21,936 nt of DNA from Peribolospora baueri (lineage: Eukaryota > Basidiomycota > Peribolosporomycetes > Peribolosporales > Peribolosporaceae), in assembly GCA_029717555.1 (NCBI GenBank), contig JAMDHS010000154.1, positions 1 through 21,936 on the forward strand, read 5' to 3'. Numbering within the stretch: position 1 is the stretch's first letter; each line of letters opens with the position of its first letter. The notes under the pieces were generated by a model. That model was given only the letters and a program-made list of their open reading frames with translations, ran no database searches and was not told where the DNA came from. A program made the position numbers and the translations under genes. This document shows, in pieces, positions 11,578 through 19,758 of the stretch.

Positions 11578-12409
11578 TGATGCGAGGAATGAGTGAGCTT
11601 ACATTCGCATTAGACAGGAGAGAAAGGCACGTTAGAAAAGGAAGAGAAATAAAATGCACCCGTCCCCCAAGCGTCCGGATGCGATCGTAGTCACTTCTCG
11701 GTTTGGGAACAACCTTACCACGGCGATTCTCGTTGTCGAGAATGGAACCCCCGTCCCACCGCCGCATACTTGGAAGCGGCTCGTTTATTTGGCTCCTAGT
11801 TTCAAAGGTACATGATATACAAACGCCGTAGTGAAGAAAAAGAAAAAGAAAGCTAGAGCTGGGCGCACCGCGCCCACCCGCCATCCGCCTCAGCATCCGG
11901 ACCAATCTGGACGTGGCAACCTGGGAACGAGAAGGAAGAAGTATACGAGATGGTATACTTATTGAAAAGCGGAAGTTTCACTGGTGAATGGGGCGGCTGG
12001 GGCTAGTTGGGGCGGCGTTCGGACGATCTGCTTCTTGGCATGGGGCCGGTATGTCGAGGAGTGAGGTAGCGAAAGCGGAGAAGGCGCTCGGCGTCGTCAG
12101 GGAGGAGGAAGGGGACCAGGGTCTAAAGGTCATACAAAAGAAGAGGAAGAGAAGAGACGAGGGGGCCTTGAGTGTAAAGAAACGAGGAAAAAAGGAGAGA
12201 GAGAAGGATGGAAGAGATCTGGCGAGAGAGACTCGCGCGAGGAAGAGGCGAGGTGTGGGGCGAGATCCTGGAGACGATGCAAGATGCAAGGGCCTTGAAT
12301 CAACCTTAGTACACGACATCCCAAATGAAAGCCATAAGTAGCAGTGCCCATTGACAAGTATATTTTTAAGGGTTTACACTACAGGGAAGCATACAGTGCG
12401 GAGGATGGA
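11578..12409. other. gene-poor stretch upstream of PEP4 with several small hairpins
   Basis: No gene is supported here. Perfect short inverted repeats occur at 11726-11743 (ATTCTCG, loop TTGT, CGAGAAT), 11861-11875 (GGGCGC, loop ACC, GCGCCC) and 11940-11959 (AGTATAC, 6-nt loop, GTATACT). Purine-rich DNA fills about 12136-12250. An open frame at 11988-12341 (+) would give a very basic 117-residue protein, but its third-codon-position composition differs from the real genes here and it coincides with the purine tract, so I do not call it. No tRNA, snRNA or rRNA was recognised. Confidence 0.4.
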
Positions 12410-13010
12410 AAGGGGAGATGACTGGTGTCTTGTCTACCGTTAGCGCTCCTTCAGCTGAGCGGAATCCGAAGACGCTCATTCCCAACGTAGGCCTAATGTC
12501 GCCGGGTCGAGACTCACGCGGAAGTGAGCCTATGTCGTTTCCAATCAGAACGTTGCACGCAAGGTGCGGCTGGACATGAAAGATCTTAGCGAGCCGCCCG
12601 TCCTTAGTCGGGATGAAGAGGTCCAGTACCGCATACGTCCGCTAGCTCGTTATGTTGGCGTTGACACTGCGATAGTGGAGAGGTGTCCATCGGAAAGCTC
12701 GCACCGTTCCGCATGAGGAAAGACGCGAGCGAGGAGGCTTTGACCAACCATCGAGGGTCCGGAGCCGGTATCGAAACAGGCGATTGCTTCGGTGATGGAG
12801 GTCGGGCTGGGTCGGAAAGTGACCTCGAGGTAATTTGAATCGCGGAAGGCATAGCCGGAGCTGAATGCATGCAGCGCATCTGGCTCGATGACGGGCAGAA
12901 CGAAACCCCAAGGCGCCCATTCCCTACAGAAAGGCTGAGCTCCAGTGGGACCTCCAGGGCGCAGGGGCACCAGTTGGTACCCGCTGCGACCCGTTGGGGG
13001 CAACAAAGGT
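12410..13010 (-). mobile_element. retroelement protease-region fossil
   Basis: On the minus strand, CFDTGSGPSMVG near 12770 fits the retropepsin active-site motif, and a second hydrophobic block typical of the end of that domain (LIGNDIG) lies near 12550. The blocks are part of a broken remnant. Its association with gag and integrase fragments in the same block supports a Ty3/Gypsy origin. Confidence 0.65.
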
Positions 13011-13037
13011 CGGACCATTGGGAGTGGGGAGAAGGGG

Positions 13038-13130
13038 GGGAGGTCTACTACTTGGTGGAGGAAATAGGCTTGGAGGGGAGAGGTCTACTCGGGTGGAGAA
13101 ATGGGAAAGATCTATTTGAGTGGAGGGGTG
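13038..13130 (+). repeat. short degenerate tandem repeat
   Basis: About two and a half imperfect copies of a purine-rich unit of roughly 37-45 nt are visible, each containing a variant of AGGTCTACT followed by GGTGGAG and AAAT. It sits between the protease-region fossil and the plus-strand integrase segment and may mark a rearrangement junction. Confidence 0.4.
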
Positions 13131-13162
13131 GGTTTGACAGGAGCGATCCTGCGACCAACCCA

Positions 13163-13407
13163 AGTAAAGGTCAACGCGGCTTCGACAAGAGCAAGTTCAA
13201 ACCAACCCCGAGAAGACCTTGACCCACTTCGAGAGATTCGACAACTCTTGCCACATGACCCGCACTTCGTTCACATCTCGCAGCAGCTGGACCATGGTCC
13301 ATCTGACTACTCTCGCAGAGACGATCTCCTCTTCTACAAGGATCGTCTCTACGTCCCGGGCAACGAACCCCTCCGAACGCGCCTCCTCGAACAAGCACAG
13401 GACGGAG
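13163..13407 (+). mobile_element. integrase zinc-binding-region fossil, copy A
   Basis: The + strand contains FYKDRLYVPGNEPLRTRLLE, the strand-turn segment that precedes the HHCC zinc-binding domain in Ty3/Gypsy integrases. The segment stops abruptly near 13407, before the rest of that domain. It is an inverted copy of 13866-14108. Fossil fragment. Confidence 0.75.
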
Positions 13408-13491
13408 GAATGTCGCGAGGTGCGGGAAGAGAGCGGTGTCGTTGCTCAGAGGTTCGCCTCGTTCCTCTGAGCCGGGCAAAAATCCTTGGAC

Positions 13492-13760
13492 TTAGGAGTG
13501 GTGCCACAGCGACTCGAGTTGTTCGCTTGGCAAGGGGACATTGTCGTGTCGAACAGCGTGTCCCGACTGGCCGCAGTAGAGGCACAAGTTGTTGTCCATC
13601 CTGTGCTTCCTTTGCTCCGCGGTCAAGGGTCCACGCTTTGCTCCTAGTCGTGTCGATGTCCATCGGGACATATTGCGACGGGGAGCTGGTGTTCGGTGCA
13701 GTCGCACGAGGAGCGGGATACTGGGGGCGCGATGTCGAGGGGCTTTGGTTAGTTGGCACA
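13492..13760 (-). mobile_element. gag zinc-knuckle-region fossil
   Basis: The minus strand contains LCLYCGQSGHAVRHD preceded by a basic LTAEQRKHRMDNN segment and a proline/serine-rich MDIDTTR-type stretch. This arrangement is common just before the CCHC knuckle of Ty3/Gypsy gag proteins in basidiomycetes. It is a broken remnant lying between the two integrase copies. Confidence 0.7.
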
Positions 13761-13764
13761 GGTC

Positions 13765-14108
13765 TCATGATCCAACGTAACCTTCGACCGTGGTGGTCAT
13801 TCCAGGCCAGAAAAATTGTGCCAGGTTGGACCTGGTTTTGTCACGTCCGGGATGACCAGCTAGTGGGCCGTCCTGTGCTTGTTCGAGGAAGCGCGTTCGG
13901 AGAGGTTCGTTGCCCGGGACGTAGAGACGATCCTTGTAGGAAGATGATATCGTCTCGGCGAGAGTAGTCAGATGGACCGTGGTCCAACTGCTGCGAGATG
14001 TGAACGAAGTGCGGGGCATGTGGCAAGAGTTGTCGAATTTCTCGAAGTAAGTCAAGGTCTTCGAGGGGGTGGTCTGAATTTTCCCTTGTCGAAACCGCGT
14101 TGACTTTG
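13765..14108 (-). mobile_element. integrase zinc-binding-region fossil, copy B
   Basis: The minus strand carries YKDRLYVPGNEPLRTRFLE followed by GHPGRDKT and FFWPGM, the signature of the HHCC zinc-binding domain of Ty3/Gypsy integrase. This copy extends further than copy A, into the second half of the domain. It is part of the same broken element. Confidence 0.8.
13866..14108 (-). repeat. inverted repeat partner of 13163-13407
   Basis: About 245 bp match 13163-13407 in inverted orientation at roughly 90% identity by eye, separated by about 458 bp that holds the gag remnant. The arrangement could form a long hairpin RNA if transcribed. Confidence 0.85.
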
Positions 14109-14110
14109 AC

Positions 14111-14730
14111 TTAGAGATGCCTAAGACTCGGGTGATGTAGGGAGAGGAGGAGGCTTGTGGAGTGGAGATGAAGGGAAAACAGGCAAGAACCCGATCCCTT
14201 CTTAACCTTTCTACCTGGGGCTGGGCTGCTCTTCGTTCATGACAAGGACCTTTGTTGGTGTCCCACCTTGGGGTGAAGATTGCAAATACAAGACAACGTC
14301 CCAACGGTAGTGAGCGGTGAGCCAGATCTGAGAGTTCTCGATCCAAGGTGAAAATTGCAAAGAAAAGGTCTCTCGACGGAAGGGCGAGGGAAGGAGCGCA
14401 TTAAGCTTCGATCACGCGCTCGATCAGTCACGTGCCGAATAAGGAACGCAGATTGGAAACGGCGAGCGAGAGCCGGTCCGCGGACCTGGAGGCTCGTTTT
14501 ACCTCCTTCGCTACACTGGAGCGCTTTGCGTCACATTGGTCTTAATGAGGATATTGCTACGGCTTGCAACTGGAGAGCTAGAGTACAAGAGCGACTAGAA
14601 ATACAAGGACAGGTGGTGGTAGTGCTGGTGGACCTAAACTCGAAGTTCCCCGGGGCGTGTCTCATGATGGGGACATTGAAGACCTGGAGAGACTGAAGCC
14701 AGACCTTCAAAACACTGTGGGAACGGAAGA
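14111..14730. other. spacer between retroelement fossil and HAP3, no gene seen
   Basis: It includes a short imperfect direct repeat (GGTGAAGATTGCAAA near 14270 and GGTGAAAATTGCAAA near 14347) and an E-box CACGTG at 14429-14434. The part next to 14731 should hold the HAP3 3' untranslated region. No coding exon or RNA gene was recognised. Confidence 0.4.
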
Positions 14731-15612
14731 TCAAAAGAGAAGTGACTCATCAGAACTTGGTACCTCGCAAGACACAGTACAGCAAGCTGAAGGAGCACTA
14801 GGTTCAAGTGTAGCACGTTGAGAACGATATTCACCCTGCTCATAGGTCGTTCCCTCGCCGTGAACGACGCCTCCCCGGTTCTGGCCCGGCAGAGAGAATG
14901 CGTCGGCGCTCAGCTCGCCAGTGTACTCCTCGAAGTCCCGCATGACGTCCTCGCCTAACCCCGTCTGGGTGCTTCCTTCAGGTGCGGGTGATCCTGCCAG
15001 GTTCTCCATCGTCGTCGATTGCTGCGAAAGTACGTCCCCGTCCCGGCGCAGCTCCTGGGTTTGAACCAAGTCGTCGGGCAGGCCTATAGATCCTTCGAAA
15101 GTCTTCGCCTGTTGGGCGATCGCGTCGGTCGTCATCCTCGAAGCGGCTTGCGCGTCGCCATCATCGGACCCCGCTGAAGCTGGCGTTCCGGTGTGAGCGG
15201 TGGGAGGGGACGCGTGCTTGCTATGCGATGGCTGACTCTGAACGAAGAACGAGGCAATCAGAGCGGATACAGCCAAGTCCTTTCACTGACGCCTGTCATT
15301 GGCACTCACTGCTCGATATCGTGCGAGATAGATCTTGAGCACGCGCTCGTAATCGTCAAACCCTAGAGTCCGCATGGCAAACAGAATATCCTCGCCATTG
15401 ATGGTTTTGCGCTTCTCGCTCTGGCACTTGTCGCTCGCCTCGGAGGTGACGAAGGAGATGAACTCGGACACGCACTCCTGCACGCACTCCTTCGCCTCTT
15501 TCGCCACCTTTGCGTTCTCCGGCAGCGCTCCCTTCATAAGGCGGGCGACGTTGGCGATGGGCAAGTCGGAGCCCACGAGGGCCCAGTCAAACGCCTCCGG
15601 CGCGGCGGCCAT
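14731..15612 (-). CDS. HAP3: CCAAT-binding complex histone-fold subunit (HAP3 / NF-YB)
   Basis: Two exons, 15612-15310 and 15237-14731, joined across a 72-nt intron, give 269 residues. Residues 15-100 are the NF-YB histone fold, almost family consensus: [20 protein letters not shown], then [39 protein letters not shown] and LKIYLARYR. This subunit pairs with HAP5/NF-YC and, with HAP2/NF-YA, binds CCAAT boxes; in fungi the complex controls respiration and, with HapX-type partners, iron use. The start at 15612 ([10 protein letters not shown]) is the first AUG before the fold; the frame is open further up but without an AUG. The intron sits exactly one residue after the fold. The tail (102-269) is acidic, Ser/Gln/Thr-rich and probably disordered. 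Its last 30 or so residues are uncertain, since a possible donor (GTGAAT) near 14832 could remove them. It is divergent from NDUFS2. Confidence 0.93.
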
Positions 15613-15893
15613 ATCGGGACAAGCAGCGACAGGGGTATCAGAGGCGAATAGCGGTTCTGCTTTCCTTCCCAATGGGCACCAGCGCCAGTAAATGAGCGCG
15701 GTTGCACCGGCGCGTGGGAATCTCGAATTGGGTTAGGGTTGGCCGGGCTGACCACCTTTCCCGACCGGCCATGGGCGGAGAAGATCGAAGGTCGGGCAGC
15801 TTGTGGCCATAATCATCATCACACCTCTCTCCTCCTTCCCTCCCTGACCTATTCATTCGACTTCGTCCGGCCACTTTCGCCCGGCAGACAGCC
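15613..15893. promoter_or_regulatory. 281-bp divergent promoter of HAP3 and NDUFS2
   Basis: The two start codons face away from each other across this stretch, which must hold both promoters. CCAAT boxes occur on the + strand at 15669-15673 and, as ATTGG, at 15727-15731. Next to the second lies a telomere-like GGGTTAGGGTTGG (about 15730-15742), a type of site bound by TRF/Tbf1-like factors in fungi. No TATA box is evident. Binding of the HAP complex to these sites is inference. Confidence 0.7.
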
Positions 15894-17935
15894 ATGACGC
15901 CGTCTCACCTCTTCCGCCGAGCGGTGCCGGCCTCCCGCTCAATCCTTGGCTCCGTCCTTCGAGCGCCTGCGACGAGCCCGAGCGCGCCCGTCAGGCCGTG
16001 CGCCCTGCGAGGTTTGGCAACTGCCACGACTTCTCCGAGCGATCGACCTGCTACTCATGCAACTACGGTGGAGGATCTGCACGAGAAGACGGCGGAGGAG
16101 ATCCTCAGGGAGGCCGGCAATCGGAAGGAGGCGAGCATGAGGCACTTCACTGGTGCGTATCCGATCGGCCCTTGGTTACTTCGGCCCGATGCGGGAAGGG
16201 CAGAAAGCGGCGATCGATGGCCTTGTTCGACCGACTATTGACCCATGGCGTTACCTTTTTGCTCGCTCTAGTCAACTTTGGCCCTCAACATCCCGCCGCT
16301 CACGGCGTGTTGCGACTCATTCTCGAGCTCAACGGCGAAGAGATCCTCCGCGCGGACCCTCACATCGGTCTCCTCCACCGCGGTACGGAGAAGCTGATCG
16401 AGTACAAGACTTACACCCAGGCCCTGCCGTACTTCGACCGCCTCGATTACGTGTCCATGATGACCAACGAGCTCTCTTACACCCTCGCTGTCGAGAAGCT
16501 GCTTAACATTGAGGTGCCGGAGCGGGCCAAGTGGATCAGGACGCTATTCGGCGAGATTACCAGGATTCTCAACCATTGCATGGCCGTCTTGTCTCACGTG
16601 AGCAATCATAATTCGGCTCGATGCAGCAGACCGTTCGTGGTATCCTCATCGATGCGATTTCCATTTTCCCTCAGGTTATGGACGTCGGTGGTCTCACCCC
16701 CTTCCTCTGGGCTTTCGAGGAGCGCGAAAAGTTGATGGAGTTCTACGAGCGCGTCTCTGGCGCTCGTCTCCACGCTGCCTACGTCCGACCGGGTGGCGTC
16801 GCGTTCGATCTTCCGGCTGGCCTGCTCGACGACATTCACAAGTGGGCTACTCAGTTCAGTACCCGCGTGGACGAGATTGAGGAGGTGGTCACGAACAATC
16901 GTATCTGGAAAGGACGCACCATCGGCGTCGGTAAGGTTACCGCTCAGGAGGCGCTCAGCTACGGATTTTCTGGTGTCATGCTTCGCGGTTCCGGCATTCC
17001 GTGGGACATCCGCAAGGTCGCGCCATATGATGCGTACGACAAGGTCGAGTTTGATGTGCCCGTGGGCATCAACGGCGACTGCTACGACCGCTACCTTTGC
17101 CGTGTCGAGGAGTTCAGGCAGAGCTTGCGCATCATTGATCAGGTGAGCGAGCGGACACCGAAAATCCCCCTGATTAGTCTTTGTTCCGCCGTAGATGGCT
17201 CCTGACGCTTGTGATACATCCTCGGATTTGGCATCGTCCTCAGTGCCTGAACAAGATGCCCGCTGGTCAGATCAAGGTGGACGACCACAAGCTTGTCCCG
17301 CCACCGCGTGCGTCTATGAAGGAGAGCATGGAATCGCTCATCCACCATTTCAAGGTGAGTCGCCGTTCGATTAGGGTCTCTTGGCTCTCAAAAGCTTGAA
17401 GCTGATTGACTGGCTTATAACCTGTTCGCTATTTCCTCCGGTAGCTCTTCTCTGAGGGTTACTCCGTCCCGCCTGGAGAGACCTACACTGCCATTGAGGC
17501 GCCCAAGGGAGAGATGGGGGTATACCTCGTCAGCGACGGCACCAACCGGCCATACCGCTGCAAAATCCGCGCTCCTGGTTTTGCTGTGAGTCATTCTGAC
17601 TTCCCTCGCTACTTTATGTTCGGACTGATGCTCAAAGAGCGTTTCCATCACCGCGTGCTTTTCCTAGCACCTTGCTGGCGCCGACTTCATGTCCAGGCAC
17701 CACTTCTTGCCGGTAAGCTCTGACGTCCGAGTCGATTGGATTTGTATGACATTCATGCTGACTTAACGCTTCCTCGTACCCCCTTTCTATCCAGGACATG
17801 GTTGCCATCATCGGGTATGTATGCGCTTTCCTGTCTTTTCCGGACATCGCTTACTTCTCACTGCTCACCGTTCACCATCCATGCTCTTGTCCTCGCAGAA
17901 CCATGGACCTCGTGTTCGGCGAGGTGGACCGTTGA
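15894..17935 (+). CDS. NDUFS2: NADH:ubiquinone oxidoreductase 49-kDa subunit (complex I), mitochondrial
   Basis: Eight exons, 15894-16152, 16272-16597, 16675-17142, 17244-17354, 17445-17585, 17668-17712, 17795-17814 and 17899-17935, total 1407 nt and encode 468 residues. The first 45 or so residues ([20 protein letters not shown]...) are Arg/Ser/Ala-rich without acidic residues, a mitochondrial presequence. The mature protein shows family landmarks: [15 protein letters not shown] (about 84-98), [20 protein letters not shown] leading to [13 protein letters not shown], which lines the quinone site in the family, AMDVGG-type [31 protein letters not shown], and the C-terminal [18 protein letters not shown]. 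The subunit lies in the peripheral arm and forms the ubiquinone pocket with PSST. Length is normal and no key segment is missing. Introns are 77-119 nt; exon 7 is only 20 nt. Confidence 0.97.
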
Positions 17936-19758
17936 AAGCCAAGTGCTTGGCGAGCGGAGACGACAGGAGGTGAGTAAAGTCGAGCACACTGCTGCCACTT
18001 GGAGGCATTCACTCACGTTACGAGCTCTGCTGATCATTGCTTTTACATGGCACGTTCTCTCAGCACCTTTATCTCCTTTCTGCATTTTTTCCATATCCAT
18101 GTATTCAACTGATCGAGGTGGAACGCTGTTCGTTAGAAGCAGTGCAGACGCAGTACACGACTCCGCTATGTCTCTTCCGCCGTCCAGACATACATTTGCC
18201 CTCTACGTTAAGGAGAGGGTTAGGAGTGGAGATATCTTGAGATCCCAAGAGCGTTTGAGGTCGCCACTCCTCTGCGTGTGTGGCGCTTACGTAACACAGC
18301 GTTGACAAATGCGGTCAGAGTCACAAAGCTTGTCACCACGTCGTAAGAACTGCTTGCTGCTTAGTGAGTCCATGGTACTCCGCTTGCTACTTCGCGCTTG
18401 CCGCCTTTACCGGGCCGCTTCCGGCGACAACTGCTCGGCTGGTGTAGGCAAGAGGAAGAGCGACTCGGGGACTATATGTGGTCAGAGAAGGTGCAGAGGG
18501 GCGGAAAACGTAAGGCCGATGAGAAGCGAAGGTGGAGACGAACTTGGAAGCGCCAAGAATCCTCCACGGTCGTCGGCCGGGGTAACTAGAGTAGCTATCA
18601 GATGACAACAAGAACATCCAATATCGGATCTGCGTCGCTCGGATGTGGACGACGATGACGACGACAATGACGACGACGACGGTTGTTGGCTGAATCGGAC
18701 GCCGCTGTCAGGCCCGCACCGGGAGCAGGGTCGGCGACGAGGAGCGACGACCTCATGATGGAAACCGGGCACCATGTTCCTAACGGTAAGCACGTATGAA
18801 GCCGCATTGAAAACTCCAAGGTCGCTCATTATCTTTGCGAATGAGCGCTGGCAAGGAAAACCGTGAGTTCTTGACACAAACCGGGTCGGGTCGTCTGAGC
18901 TCGTGTATCGATCGTCTCATTCGACTCTGGACGGCCATATGTAGAGACGCAGGTAGCATCCCCTTGGCGACCCTTCCCGTCGCACGGGCCCTTTTTTGAG
19001 TCGGAGGAACGGCAAGTGGTGGTGGTGGTCGTCGTCATTCTTCGTCTCCGAGACCTCTTCTCTTCCCACCACCGTCAGGCGTTGTCCACTCTTTTTCCTT
19101 CCGCCTCCGCTTCTACTCCGCTCCCACTAGAAGCGAGTGGTTGTGGTCTGCATGCGCACCTCAGACTTGACCGTGCCCGCTAACCAGCTGACCAGCTTCC
19201 CGATGCTTCCTATGCGAGATAGCTCGGTCGTCACATCGCCCGAGGATACCGACGTATCGGGTTGATGGCGTAGACTCAGGTCCAGTTCGTCGTAACTGAG
19301 ATGATTGTCGCCGTTCTAGTCGATGCTTCCCCTTGGCATTTCCGCCTTCCCTTGCGCAGCGCTTTAAAAGCAGGTCATCCCAGGTTTGCGAGTCTGAAGA
19401 CTGCACCTTTTTCGTCTCCGGATCGTTCACTGTCATCTCTCCCCCTTCCTTTTCATTGTCTCCCTCCTTCGCTTTCGGACGACAGACGCCCGCCGTCACT
19501 TCAGTTTCCTCCAGGCTGGTCCCTTGTTTGCCGTGCTCTTGTGCATACGTGAGCCAGCCGTTCCCCCCTCGCTGTCAGCTTCTTCTTCCGACCTTGGCTA
19601 ATGACCGAGCTCTTCGTTTGGTTGTCTATGCACGTCTTTCCAGCCTTCCTCCAAGACCAGGTTGTCTGCTTTGTTCTGACCTCTCGCCTCTTCCAACGCC
19701 TAATCTCTTCCTTAAAGGGTAACAGTTGCTCTGTACCAATAACATCCAGTCGGACGTC
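17936..19758. other. 1.8-kb gene-poor interval between NDUFS2 and the ferritin-like gene
   Basis: No gene is supported. The start should be the NDUFS2 3' untranslated region. Open frames on both strands are short, mixed and without any family motif. A (GAC)n-rich stretch near 18650-18682 would encode poly-Asp in one frame but leads nowhere convincing. TTTAAAAG at 19363-19370 is a TATA-like candidate about 390 bp before the next start codon, followed by a long pyrimidine-rich leader. That distance leaves room for an unrecognised 5' leader intron. Confidence 0.4.
19363..19370 (+). promoter_or_regulatory. TATA-like element of the ferritin-like gene
   Basis: TTTAAAAG precedes about 390 nt of strongly pyrimidine-rich DNA leading to the start codon at 19759. 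The long distance makes this a tentative call. Confidence 0.3.

Larger units (their letters stand above)
12410..14110. mobile_element. Ty3/Gypsy-type retroelement fossil, broken and rearranged
   Basis: Pieces of a gag-pol retroelement lie here in both orientations and out of the family's normal gag-protease-RT-integrase order. There is a protease region (minus, about 12410-13010), an integrase segment (plus, 13163-13407), a gag zinc-knuckle region (minus, about 13492-13760) and a second integrase segment (minus, about 13765-14108). Reverse transcriptase and RNase H were not seen, and no clear LTR pair bounds the block. It is clearly broken, with multiple breaks. The two integrase segments still share roughly 90% identity by eye, so the duplication or nested insertion is not very ancient. 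Confidence 0.8.

Noticed and set aside
11543-11905. 120-residue minus-strand frame containing SMRRWDGGSILDNENRRGKV
   Set aside because: It looks protein-like locally, but lies across the PEP4 promoter and several hairpins, has no splice context and resembles no family I know.
11988-12341. Small basic protein of 117 residues on the + strand
   Set aside because: It coincides with a purine-rich tract, lacks the GC-biased third positions of the real genes here, and has no recognisable motif. A coding role is not excluded but is unsupported.
18482-18877. Opposing frames around the (GAC)n stretch, one giving poly-Asp and one poly-Ser/Arg
   Set aside because: The similarity to coding sequence comes from the trinucleotide repeat; the frames end quickly and no gene structure can be built.
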